Part shown: piece by piece, positions 24,050-32,018 of the stretch | How the letters are laid out: every line of letters starts with the position of its first letter | How positions within the stretch are numbered: position 1 is the first letter of the stretch | Origin: Oscillospiraceae bacterium | GTDB lineage: Bacteria > Bacillota > Clostridia > Oscillospirales > Oscillospiraceae | NCBI GenBank assembly: GCA_910575815.1 | Contig: CAJTFN010000018.1 | Coordinates: forward strand, 1 to 64,000 | Length of the DNA stretch: 64,000 nucleotides | Reading direction: 5' to 3' | Notes under the pieces: generated by a model | What the model was told of the DNA's origin: nothing | The model's database searches: none | What the model saw: only the letters and a program-made list of their open reading frames with translations | Translations under genes and position numbers: made by a program

Positions 24050-25309
24050 TTATTTGATTTTCTCAAAAACTTCGGTTTTTAAGGAATAATCACTAAAATG
24101 GTGAAACCGGCCAAGTTGGTCGATTTGAAACAGAGCCTTTGGAAATCTTCTTTCCCGTAGTCGCTTTTTAGTTGTAAAGTAAACATTGACAACTCCCAGA
24201 GCGTTAACTGCCATCAGGTCTCGCAGGGCAGTTTTTTCGTCCGGCATCAGAACCAGCAGTGGGATTTCCCTCTTGAGCTTTGGCCGCAGCAAGGATGCCG
24301 TAGCCGGGAAAGACGCCGTCCGCATCAGCACGGAGACGGCCCCCGTGGTATAATCCTCCAGGAAGAAATGTTGGGGCCGCCCATCCTGAATTATGACTTT
24401 GCCATCCTCGTCCAGCTTGCGCATATAGAGGTAAGACTCTCCGCAGATTTCCCGGACAGAATCCGGATAAGAGAGCGTGAAGCCCAGCTCTGGCGGCAGG
24501 GCCGGAGGCAGCGCCGCCCGGGAGAGAGCCAGATTTTCCGCCACCTCGACCATCTCGCTGGATGGCCCAATGTAGCATTCAAGCTCCTTGCCAAACAAAT
24601 CGAAGATGGTTTTCGAGAGGGATTTGAGAACGGACTTCCGCCGTGTGGCCAGGCCGCCGGGCCTGAGATTTTCCGTGGCAAATAAGACCACGATTTTCTT
24701 GGGCCGTTTCAGGTAGTGCTCCTTCGCGGTCAGGTAGTTGCGATAGTGGGTCCACTTATTGCAGAGTTCTGTCATGCGCTCGTGGGCCATATCCATTTCG
24801 AGAAATAGGTCACAGTCGGGTAGAATAAAGATACCGTCTGGCTGGGCGTAGGTACAGGAGTCAATGAACTTGTTGTCCTGGTACTCGAAATCCACCTTGT
24901 CGGCGATTTTCTCCTCAATCGCGAGAGCCAGCTCGTTCAGGTGCATCTGGTGGTTCAGCAGGATTTCCGGCATCTTCAGGTCAGCCGCCCGCTGAATTTC
25001 CCGTTTCTTCTTCCCCTTTTCGTTCAGGGTGTATACGGGTATGCCGTATAGTTCCCGAAGTGTCTGGATTCCGCGCGCAGAGAGGAAAACGGCAGGATAT
25101 TCTCCCGCCTCGTATTCAACGATGTCGAGGAGTTCATGAGTATTGAACTCCCGCAGTCGGGCCAGGGTAAACCCATCGGGTTCGCCTGGATAGAAATATC
25201 TCTGGAGAAGCGGCTCATTTAAGCACCGATGCCGGTAGATAGCCATCAGCGCCTTTTTATCAGCCGCAGTTATTATGGCCAGGGTCTCCGGCCGTGCTTT
25301 TATGGGCAT
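24050..25309 (-). CDS. Replication-relaxation (Replic_Relax) family protein
   Basis: The product has 419 residues; the ATG at 25309 is 10 nt after AAAGGA. The N-terminal winged-helix-like region (LMAIYRHRCLNEPLLQRYF) and the MHLNELALAI segment near residue 125 match the replication-relaxation family. These proteins occur on Gram-positive conjugative elements and accessory relaxosomes, where they bind origin DNA. No relaxase was found in the window. The CpaE-like ATPase follows 18 bp downstream, so the two form an operon behind the promoter at 25333-25362. Confidence 0.65.
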   Translation of the reverse strand: MPIKARPETLAIITAADKKALMAIYRHRCLNEPLLQRYFYPGEPDGFTLARLREFNTHELLDIVEYEAGEYPAVFLSARGIQTLRELYGIPVYTLNEKGKKKREIQRAADLKMPEILLNHQMHLNELALAIEEKIADKVDFEYQDNKFIDSCTYAQPDGIFILPDCDLFLEMDMAHERMTELCNKWTHYRNYLTAKEHYLKRPKKIVVLFATENLRPGGLATRRKSVLKSLSKTIFDLFGKELECYIGPSSEMVEVAENLALSRAALPPALPPELGFTLSYPDSVREICGESYLYMRKLDEDGKVIIQDGRPQHFFLEDYTTGAVSVLMRTASFPATASLLRPKLKREIPLLVLMPDEKTALRDLMAVNALGVVNVYFTTKKRLRERRFPKALFQIDQLGRFHHFSDYSLKTEVFEKIK

Positions 25310-25332
25310 CTTCAATCAGTCCTTTCAAACAT

Positions 25333-25362
25333 ATTCTATGCAAAGCGGCGGGAGAATATCAG
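25333..25362 (-). promoter_or_regulatory. Element-type promoter of the Replic_Relax/CpaE-like operon
   Basis: Minus strand reads CTGAT, 16 nt, GCATAGAAT. Confidence 0.62.
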
Positions 25363-25372
25363 CAAAAAGCAA

Positions 25373-25397
25373 GGACCTGGCGGCGAAGCCAGGCCCT
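25373..25397 (-). terminator. Terminator of the pilin pair
   Basis: GGGCCTGGC and GCCAGGTCC pair on the minus strand, followed by TTGCTTTTTGC. Confidence 0.8.
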
Positions 25398-25405
25398 CGT
25401 TGGGT

Positions 25406-25840
25406 TCAGTCGAGATAGTTCCAGAAAAAAGAAATTACAGTGAACGCCCCGCCGAACAGCGTCAGGGCAGCGCCAGACCAGAGAACACCCATGATGGCCT
25501 GCCGCCGCTGGAACGCCATGCCACCAGAAGTCGACAGCTTGGTGACGTTGATGAGGAAGAAGACCAGGCACACAATTGCGCAGAGGGCTGTAATAGTTTG
25601 ACCAATCAGCTTTCCTTTGCTGACGATTTTTGTGGCCGCAGCCTCCGGGGTTGCCCCATTGGTCGCGCCGCCCATATCAGGGTATTGGCCAGGATTGATG
25701 GTGATGCCGCTCCCGCTGACGTCGATTTGAATGTGAGAGTCTCCCCCGCTCCCTCCCTCAGAGGCATAGGCTGGGGTGCAGCTGAAGGCAACCATCAGGA
25801 CAACCAGGAACGTAAACCCAAATTTTTTTAGGTATCGCAT
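25406..25840 (-). CDS. VirB2-like pilin subunit (copy 2)
   Basis: The product has 144 residues; the ATG at 25840 lies 7 nt after AGGAGGTG. It has a signal peptide (FLVVLMVAFSCTPAYA), a Gly/Ser-rich stretch and two membrane segments (ITALCAIVCLVFFLIN and GAALTLFGGAFTVISFFW) joined by a short basic loop. This is the layout of VirB2/TrbC conjugative pilins. It shares the LFGGA-x-x-x-x-SFFWN ending with the gene upstream, so the two are tandem paralogues. A hairpin with a weak T-tract between them (about 25875-25897) may set their ratio. Confidence 0.8.
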   Translation of the reverse strand: MRYLKKFGFTFLVVLMVAFSCTPAYASEGGSGGDSHIQIDVSGSGITINPGQYPDMGGATNGATPEAAATKIVSKGKLIGQTITALCAIVCLVFFLINVTKLSTSGGMAFQRRQAIMGVLWSGAALTLFGGAFTVISFFWNYLD

Positions 25841-25920
25841 GTGATACACCTCCTATTGAGTCTGAGAAGGAAATTGGGCGGCGGTTTCCCGCCGCCCGTT
25901 AGTTGGGTTGAAGTTGTTGC

Positions 25921-26418
25921 TTAGACAGCTGCTCCGGAAAGCAGGTTCCAGAAGAAGCTGACCGCGACCCAGGCGCCGCCGAACAGAGTGAGGGCGATGC
26001 CGGAGAACAGAATGCCGGAAATTGCAACCCGGCGAGTCTGGGGGTTGCCAGCAGACATAGCCAGCTTGGAAACCCAGAACAGGAAGGACACGAACGAAAT
26101 AACGGTCAGGATGCTGGTGATGGCCTGGGCAACCTTCTTGGACGTCTGGACGGCGGTACCCATATCCACGTCGGTATTGTCGAGGTCTCCGCCAACAGAG
26201 GTGCCATCATCAGAGATGGTGTCCCAGAGGCTGTCGACGGTTTTTCCGCCGCCGCCACCACTGTTGTTACCTCCAGTCTGACTGGCCATAACAGCAGTGG
26301 GAGCCAACGCGAACCCGCCGCCAGCAGGACTCAGGATGCCGCTCGCCATGGAGAAAACCATCAGAAGGGCCACCATGAGGGCAGACACCCGAGCTTGCAG
26401 ATTTTTGATACAGTTCAT
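25921..26418 (-). CDS. VirB2-like pilin subunit (copy 1)
   Basis: The product has 165 residues. The ATG at 26418 is 11 nt after AAAGGAG. It has a signal peptide (ALMVALLMVFSMASGI), then a low-complexity Gly/Asn region and two membrane segments (SILTVISFVSFLFWVSKLA and GIALTLFGGAWVAVSFFW). It is a paralogue of 25406-25840 and resembles VirB2/TrbC conjugative pilins of the Gram-positive type IV systems. It is first in a two-pilin operon driven by tandem element-type promoters. Confidence 0.8.
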   Translation of the reverse strand: MNCIKNLQARVSALMVALLMVFSMASGILSPAGGGFALAPTAVMASQTGGNNSGGGGGKTVDSLWDTISDDGTSVGGDLDNTDVDMGTAVQTSKKVAQAITSILTVISFVSFLFWVSKLAMSAGNPQTRRVAISGILFSGIALTLFGGAWVAVSFFWNLLSGAAV

Positions 26419-26485
26419 GATGTTGAAAAATCTCCTTTCGAGTTTTAGTTCGGCGACGGGCGGCAATCCCACGTCGAACATTCCA

Positions 26486-26515
26486 ATCCTATGCAAAGCA
26501 GAGAAATTCAATTAC
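26486..26515 (-). promoter_or_regulatory. Element-type promoter of the pilin pair
   Basis: Minus strand reads GTAAT, 16 nt, GCATAGGAT. A second, weaker copy (CAAAT, 15 nt, GCATAACAT) lies at 26535-26563. Confidence 0.68.
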
Positions 26516-26631
26516 GCACAGGTCGGTTATTCTTATGTTATGCGAAAGCAGGAATCCTATTTGGCAAACTTTTGATTTGGACAAAAGAAAACAAATGTGA
26601 CGAATTTAACTAGATTTTTTCGCAAGAATAC

Positions 26632-26660
26632 TTGACGAATTATACAAGGTCCTGTATAAT
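26632..26660 (+). promoter_or_regulatory. Sigma-A promoter with palindromic operator, XRE regulator gene
   Basis: TTGACG, 17 nt, TATAAT is a near-consensus sigma-A promoter. ATTATACA and TGTATAAT (26639-26660) form a perfect 8-bp inverted repeat covering the -10, a likely operator for the downstream XRE protein. Confidence 0.85.
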
Positions 26661-26702
26661 ACAAGATATAGGGTTGGGCCAGAAAATCTGGTGCAAATGT
26701 TG

Positions 26703-26732
26703 GAATAACCCGCGTGTATTCCGCATATAATA
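26703..26732 (+). promoter_or_regulatory. Element-type promoter of the XRE/recJ operon
   Basis: Plus strand reads GGAAT, 16 nt, GCATATAAT, a consensus copy placed downstream of the sigma-A promoter. Confidence 0.75.
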
Positions 26733-26753
26733 ACACCTAAAGGAGGCGGTCCC

Positions 26754-27215
26754 ATGGCCAGGCCGAAAGCGACCTTTACATTTCGGGCCCCGGAGCGGTT
26801 TTCGTCTCTTGACGACCTGCATCGACAAGGATTCGCTCTGGAGAGCGAGAAGGAAAACTGTGCCCTGGAACAGCCATGGACCGCAGTTGCTAAAATCCGG
26901 AGAATTAGCCTTGCGGAATTGGGACGAAAGACGGGGCTTGCCAGACAATCTCTTTCCTCCTTTTCTGCCGGGACTTGCCGGCCGGACATTCAGTCTGCCC
27001 TTCTGATATGCGAAGCTCTGAACATCCCGGTTGAACAGGGCTTCCGTCTGGCGGGCAGCGTGATTTATAGCCCGTGCTACGAGTATAATGCGCCTTTGGT
27101 GGTCAACCTCCGCACACTGGAGGTTGTCAGAAGAACGGAAAAGAATGATTCCGATAAATTTGAGCGGTTGTATTTCAAAATCCAAAGAAAGAAGGTGAAC
27201 GCGGACAGCGTATAG
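26754..27215 (+). CDS. XRE-family DNA-binding regulator
   Basis: The product has 153 residues. The ATG follows AAAGGAGG by 9 nt. Residues 49-90 form a Cro/C1-type helix-turn-helix (RRISLAELGRKTGLARQSLS, then a second pair of helices). The N- and C-terminal flanks are unrecognised and basic at the end. The gene heads an operon with a small membrane protein and recJ. A perfect palindrome over its sigma-A -10 suggests it represses itself. It could be the switch that holds the element quiet. Confidence 0.82.
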   Translation: MARPKATFTFRAPERFSSLDDLHRQGFALESEKENCALEQPWTAVAKIRRISLAELGRKTGLARQSLSSFSAGTCRPDIQSALLICEALNIPVEQGFRLAGSVIYSPCYEYNAPLVVNLRTLEVVRRTEKNDSDKFERLYFKIQRKKVNADSV

Positions 27216-27227
27216 CCCGCGGTGAAT

Positions 27228-27458
27228 ATGTTCAAGAACAAGAAAAAGGAGGAAAAGGCCCAGGAGCTGTGCCCGGAAGAGGCCAGCCTGTGGACCAAAC
27301 TCCATAACGGGCCCTATTTGCAGACACATCCAAAGATGCTGGTGGGGTACTTTTTTTACAGCATAGTTACCCAGTACGTCATGTTTCTGGGTGCCATTCT
27401 GGCGTGCATGTATATCTCAACGTCCATTTTGGGAGCGGTGGGGGTGTTAGCGGGATGA
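27228..27458 (+). CDS. Small membrane protein between XRE regulator and recJ
   Basis: The product has 76 residues from ATG 27228; a GTG six bases upstream is an alternative. A very basic head (KNKKKEEK) is followed by a hydrophobic half with one or two spans (MLVGYFFYSIVTQYVMFLGA, then ACMYISTSILGAV). Its stop overlaps the recJ start (ATGA), so translation is coupled. No family recognised. Confidence 0.62.
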   Translation: MFKNKKKEEKAQELCPEEASLWTKLHNGPYLQTHPKMLVGYFFYSIVTQYVMFLGAILACMYISTSILGAVGVLAG

Positions 27459-29131
27459 TAAAGTATAAATTCAATAACACGCACTGCCCCACAACGCTTG
27501 CCCTGTCGCCTCGTTTGAAGGCGGTGCATCCAGCCTGCCTGGACATTCTGTACGAGCGCGGCATTCGGACCGTGGAGGCGATGGAACAGTTTCTCTTCCC
27601 TTCCCTGACAGAATCCATCCGGGCCTGTCCTCCTTTCCTTGATGTGGAGCCCGCTCTGGAAATCCTGGAACATGCAGTCCGCAACAAGGAGCCCATCGCT
27701 GTCTATCAGGACTACGATGTGGACGGATGCACAGCGGGGGCGATTGCAGCAGAATGTTTGATGGCCCTGGGTGCGGAGGTCCATCGTTACTGCAATGAAC
27801 GGGCTGTTGACGGATTTGGCATCTGCGCCAACGGCGTTGATAACCTGATGGCTCAGTACCCGAACACAAGGGTGCTGCTCACGGTGGATAACGGCATCAG
27901 CGGCATCGCTGGCGTGGCTCGGGCGAAGGAACTGGGCCTGAAAGTGGTGGTTACAGACCATCATGAGCCAGGCGAGGTCCTCCCTGCTGCTGATGCGGTG
28001 ATTGACCCAAAGAGAGTGGACGAACCGGATGCGCAGTATAAGGACAACTGCGGCGCAGGCGTCATCTGGCGCATCATGCTGGAGCTGTATATACGAATGG
28101 GCGTCGCCGTGGAACCGGTGATGAAGGCGGTCGACCTGGCGGCACTAGGCACGGTTGCAGACGTGGTGCCGCTGACGGGCCAGAACCGGGCCATCGTCCA
28201 GGAGGGCCTGCGGCTGATGAACGAGGGGCGGCGGCCCTTCTTCCGGATTGTCTCCGAACTGCTGGAGCTGAAAACGATTGATGCCCAATACAGTGTAGCC
28301 TTTCGTATTGCCCCTATGATTAACGCAGTTTCCCGCATGGATGAGGACGTTTCCGTTGTTGGAAGACTCCTGCTCAGCGAGGACGAAGCGTTCCTGCGGG
28401 AGGGGATTATTCGGCTGGACGAAATCAATCAGGAAAGAAAGGATGAAACTGCCCGGGAAGTCGAGGTGGCGGAGGCTTCCATCCCGGAGGGATTTGATGA
28501 GGCTGCCATTATTGTCCGGGACGCCGGGTTTCGGGAAGGGATTGTTGGTATCACTGCTGGCCGGCTGATGCAAGAGTACAACCGCCCTGTCATCGTGCTT
28601 ACCCAGGACCGGAGTGGAAACTGGAAGGGCTCCTGCCGCAGCCCAGAGGGATTCTCCATGAAGGCTGCGCTGGATAAGTGCGCTAAGTGGCTGGTTTCTT
28701 ACGGCGGGCATGCCCGGGCGGCCGGCGTTACGGTGCGAGCGGCTGATTTCGAGGTGTTTGAGAAGGAGCTCACACGGATTGCGAACGAGGCGTACCCAGA
28801 CCGGGATTTCACCAAAACGGTCACCATTGATGTGGTATTCCCCTCTTCTGCGTACACGGAACAGATGGTGCGTGAGCTGCGGATTCTTGAGCCGTATGGA
28901 GAGGGATTCCCTCAGCCCTTGTTCGGCCTGGTGGCGGATGTGTCCGACGTTCGCTACATGGGTGCGGAGAAGCAGCATGTGAAGTATCTGGATAAGACGG
29001 GGCTCTCGATTGTCCAGTGGAATCATGGTGAGGAAGCTCGGGCCCGGGGCCGTTTCCCCAGAAAGTTTGTGGGGCATCCGCAGCTCAATGACTGGAAGGG
29101 AAACATCAGTGTGCAGTTTATCTCCGCATAA
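27455..29131 (+). CDS. recJ: RecJ-type single-strand 5'-3' exonuclease
   Basis: The product has 558 residues, and its start overlaps the previous stop. DHH-family motifs are all visible: YQDYDVDGCTAG, LTVDNGISG, VTDHHEPGE and GTVADVVPL, and the DHHA1 motif GGHARAAGVT. An OB-like C-terminal domain follows. RecJ degrades single-stranded DNA 5' to 3' in recombination and repair and uses Mn. The length fits the family. Encoded on a mobile element next to RecD2, TopB and DnaE, it adds to a self-carried replication/repair set. Confidence 0.93.
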   Translation: MIKYKFNNTHCPTTLALSPRLKAVHPACLDILYERGIRTVEAMEQFLFPSLTESIRACPPFLDVEPALEILEHAVRNKEPIAVYQDYDVDGCTAGAIAAECLMALGAEVHRYCNERAVDGFGICANGVDNLMAQYPNTRVLLTVDNGISGIAGVARAKELGLKVVVTDHHEPGEVLPAADAVIDPKRVDEPDAQYKDNCGAGVIWRIMLELYIRMGVAVEPVMKAVDLAALGTVADVVPLTGQNRAIVQEGLRLMNEGRRPFFRIVSELLELKTIDAQYSVAFRIAPMINAVSRMDEDVSVVGRLLLSEDEAFLREGIIRLDEINQERKDETAREVEVAEASIPEGFDEAAIIVRDAGFREGIVGITAGRLMQEYNRPVIVLTQDRSGNWKGSCRSPEGFSMKAALDKCAKWLVSYGGHARAAGVTVRAADFEVFEKELTRIANEAYPDRDFTKTVTIDVVFPSSAYTEQMVRELRILEPYGEGFPQPLFGLVADVSDVRYMGAEKQHVKYLDKTGLSIVQWNHGEEARARGRFPRKFVGHPQLNDWKGNISVQFISA

Positions 29132-29138
29132 CGATACA

Positions 29139-29165
29139 AACCTCTCCCCGATTTGGGGAGGGGTT
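29139..29165 (+). terminator. Terminator of recJ
   Basis: AACCTCTCCCC and GGGGAGGGGTT pair around GATTT, followed by TTGTTTTGG. Confidence 0.9.
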
Positions 29166-29169
29166 TTGT

Positions 29170-29302
29170 TTTGGCAAGAAGAGAGCCTGCCTGGGCCGGG
29201 ATGACTGTGTCCTGCCCGACACGGAAAAGATGGCTCACCCAAACTATGTCGGGCCAAATGCGGCATACGCAACCACATAGCTTCTCTTGTTGGCAAACCA
29301 AA
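29170..29302. repeat. Dispersed intergenic module, inverted pair
   Basis: TTTGGCAAGAAG with TGCCCGACACGG (29213-29224) is mirrored by CTATGTCGGGCC (29244-29255) with CTTCTCTTGTTGGCAAACCA (29281-29300). There is no gene in this stretch. Confidence 0.65.
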
Positions 29303-29338
29303 GGCTTTTCTCAAGGGTGAGAGAGCTTCTTGTGGCTT

Positions 29339-29368
29339 GGAATCCATTTTTGATAATTCGCATACAAT
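29339..29368 (+). promoter_or_regulatory. Element-type promoter of the nuclease-helicase gene
   Basis: Plus strand reads GGAAT, 16 nt, GCATACAAT. Confidence 0.75.
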
Positions 29369-29417
29369 GCACCAAATCCATGAGTAGGAGAACTCATTTT
29401 ATTAGGAGGTACATTGT

Positions 29418-31979
29418 ATGGCTATTGCCGAAGCGAAAACCTGCCCCCGGAAGGCGTTCCTGCACAATAAGGTTCCTTCCGGAGTCATCAAGGCATCTGT
29501 ACTGCGGAGAATCATGAGGGATGTGCTCTTGGGCACTGACTTCTCAGTGAAGATTCCCGTTTTGGAGAAGAAGGTGGATGATGCTTTTGAGACCGCCGCT
29601 GCTGCTGGGAAGATGTTCGATTTCGAGTGCGCTTCCGAGTGTGCCCGAATGAAGCAGCTCCTCCGCCGCTATATCGCCTTTGAGGGCATGCAGCAGAGCA
29701 ACACCATTCTGGCCCAGGACTTTGCCAACACGGTCACGGTGCTGAAGAAACCCCACCAAATCACGGCCCACAGGCTGATTGACCGGGGTGAGGCTCTGGA
29801 GTGCGTTCGGTACATCTACAAGGCGCCCCAGCTCCGGTATAATACAAGCAAGCAGGAGCTCAGGGCAAGTTTGAATCCGGACCTACTGGCTCTGCAGCTT
29901 TGCGGAGAAGCGGAGGCGGCAAAGCTGGGTATTAAGAAGCCCGTATTTGGAGCTTACTATTACATGAAGGGTACAAAGGACCGCTCGGCGGCGCCAGTTC
30001 CCTTCTTCGAGGATTCTAAGGGAGCGAATATCATCAACCACCACTTTGTTGGGGCCGATATCAATCTCATTGAACAGCTCTATGAGGGAGTCAAGGAGGA
30101 GGCCGGAACCTGCGCGGAGGATAGTCGGAACTGTTATGACTGCATGTTCAAGGACCTCTGCCGCACGGAGTTTGTCAAGCGCAGCCAGACGGAGATGCCC
30201 AGCGTGGAGGAGACCCCGTTGAATGACATTCGTTTGACGAGGGCTCAGCAGAAGTTTGTGGGCTTCGACCACGGCGAGTGCCGGGTCAACGCGGTTGCCG
30301 GTTCCGGTAAGACCGCCAGTGTGACACTGCGTACCCTCCGTCTTTTGGAGGATGGATGTGCTCCGGAGAATATCCTGATGGTTACCTTTACAGAAAAGGG
30401 CGCGGAGGAGATGCGTTCCCGCCTGCGCCGGTATGCGAAAGGCACCGCTTATGACGGTCTGGACCTCGACACGGACAAAATCGTGGTGTCTACCTTCAAT
30501 GGGTTCGGCCAGAATCTGCTGGAGCAGCACTACGCGAAACTGGGCTTTACGAAGGCCCCCTCCCTGGTGGATGAGGTGGTAAAGAAGGACATTCTGGTGG
30601 AGCTGCTCAGTAAACACAACACGCTCCCGTTTGATTACCGGAACCCTTTCCTCAACCTGCCTAATGCTCGGGGAGCGGTTGTTCAGGCTGGCGAAATCAT
30701 CGACGCCATGAAAGCGAACCATGTGGAGACCGTCCCAGAGGCGGAGGCTATGCTTGGCAGCAACGACCTGAAAGCCAAAGCTGCGGAACTCCTGGAGATT
30801 TACCGGGAATACAACCGGCAGCTGGTGGAAAGGAATATGATTGACTTTGAGGACCAGCTGCGCCTGCTGCTTGCCCTCAAGTCTCATGGCGTTTTCGAGA
30901 CCTTCACTTTCCGGCACATTATCATCGATGAATTTCAAGACTCGAACCCGGTGCAAATCGAGTTGATTCTGGAAATGGCTAAGGCTGATAAGAACCTGGA
31001 AAGCATCGTCGTGGTCGGCGACGAGATGCAGGCTATCTATGGCTTCCGCAACGCCACACCGGAAAATCTGGTGAACTTCGGGACCTATTTCCCCGGGATG
31101 ATTGACATCCCCTTCGAAGAAAACTTCCGGTCCCAGTCCCCTATTATCGCCATGGCAAACCACATTCTGGATAAGGAGGCGCGGATTGCTCGTGTTATCC
31201 GGGCCACCCGGAAAGAGCGCGGCCTCGACCCCGTGGTCATGTCCGTGGATGACGTGGACAAAGAGAGGGACCTTTTCGCCCGGCAGGCTGAAAAGCTTAT
31301 CCGGGATGGTACGGACCCCAAAGATATTGCCATCCTCTGCCGGACCAAGACGGAGCTGTTGGCTATGCAGAAGGCGCTGGATGACCGGGGCATTCCCACT
31401 ATCCTGCGCGTCCCGGAAATCGTGGCAGATGCCCCGTATGTCAAGGCTATCATCGCGGTTTCTTCCTTTCTGCTGAACCACGAGAATCTGGTTGACCTTG
31501 CTCTTTACCGCAAGAGCCTTGGCCAGGACCCCTTTGATACCGCCGCTCTGGAGGCGGATGCGAAGGCCCTGGGTGAGGCGTATGACGCCCTGCAAACGGA
31601 GGAGGACAGAATCCTCTTCTTCACAGAGCTCATTAAGGATGCCAAGGAGGACTATGTGGCGGAGTCTTTTGCCGATGAGGTCCTCCAAAAGGGTTTCCAC
31701 ACCGCCAAACAAATCATGGAGTTTTGCGTCAAGTACCGGGATTACGGCGTTAAGGAGACCAAATCCACCGCTCGTGAGGACGTAGACGCCGTTACCCTCA
31801 TCACCGTTCACTCCGCCAAAGGCCTGGAGTGGCCCGTGGTCCTCCTCTCCCTGCGGAAGTTCCGCCCGGCCAGTGAGGAGGAGCATCGCCTGCTCTATGT
31901 GGCAGTTACCCGGGCAAAGGAAAAGCTGCTTATCACGCATACCGAGAAGCAGGAGACTTTGACGGCCCTGCTGGCATAA
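29418..31979 (+). CDS. UvrD-type helicase with N-terminal Fe-S nuclease-like domain
   Basis: The product has 853 residues; the ATG follows TAGGAGG by 8 nt. The first 265 residues resemble a Cas4/AddB-type PD-(D/E)xK nuclease: a lone Cys in the KTCPRKAF motif near residue 9 and a later CYDCMFKDLC cluster give the four ligands of an Fe-S site. A plausible active-site segment is RGEALECVRYIYK. The rest is a superfamily 1A helicase: Walker A AVAGSGKT, TFTEKGAEEM, IIIDEFQDSN, GDEMQAIYGFR, VHSAKGLEWP and VAVTRAKEKL. RecB- and AddA-like enzymes carry the nuclease at the C-terminus, so this order is unusual. The gene is monocistronic. It probably processes DNA ends for recombination or transfer. Confidence 0.85.
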   Translation: MAIAEAKTCPRKAFLHNKVPSGVIKASVLRRIMRDVLLGTDFSVKIPVLEKKVDDAFETAAAAGKMFDFECASECARMKQLLRRYIAFEGMQQSNTILAQDFANTVTVLKKPHQITAHRLIDRGEALECVRYIYKAPQLRYNTSKQELRASLNPDLLALQLCGEAEAAKLGIKKPVFGAYYYMKGTKDRSAAPVPFFEDSKGANIINHHFVGADINLIEQLYEGVKEEAGTCAEDSRNCYDCMFKDLCRTEFVKRSQTEMPSVEETPLNDIRLTRAQQKFVGFDHGECRVNAVAGSGKTASVTLRTLRLLEDGCAPENILMVTFTEKGAEEMRSRLRRYAKGTAYDGLDLDTDKIVVSTFNGFGQNLLEQHYAKLGFTKAPSLVDEVVKKDILVELLSKHNTLPFDYRNPFLNLPNARGAVVQAGEIIDAMKANHVETVPEAEAMLGSNDLKAKAAELLEIYREYNRQLVERNMIDFEDQLRLLLALKSHGVFETFTFRHIIIDEFQDSNPVQIELILEMAKADKNLESIVVVGDEMQAIYGFRNATPENLVNFGTYFPGMIDIPFEENFRSQSPIIAMANHILDKEARIARVIRATRKERGLDPVVMSVDDVDKERDLFARQAEKLIRDGTDPKDIAILCRTKTELLAMQKALDDRGIPTILRVPEIVADAPYVKAIIAVSSFLLNHENLVDLALYRKSLGQDPFDTAALEADAKALGEAYDALQTEEDRILFFTELIKDAKEDYVAESFADEVLQKGFHTAKQIMEFCVKYRDYGVKETKSTAREDVDAVTLITVHSAKGLEWPVVLLSLRKFRPASEEEHRLLYVAVTRAKEKLLITHTEKQETLTALLA

Positions 31980-31985
31980 AGAAGG

Positions 31986-32010
31986 CCCACCCCTCAATTT
32001 GAGGGGTGGG
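31986..32010. terminator. Bidirectional terminator between convergent genes
   Basis: CCCACCCCTC and GAGGGGTGGG pair around AATTT, followed by six T on the plus strand. Confidence 0.92.
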
Positions 32011-32018
32011 TTTTTTGT

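Noticed and set aside
29883..31997. 704-codon open frame on the minus strand
   Set aside because: It is antisense to the helicase gene, whose motifs are complete; the minus frame has no domain or ribosome binding site.
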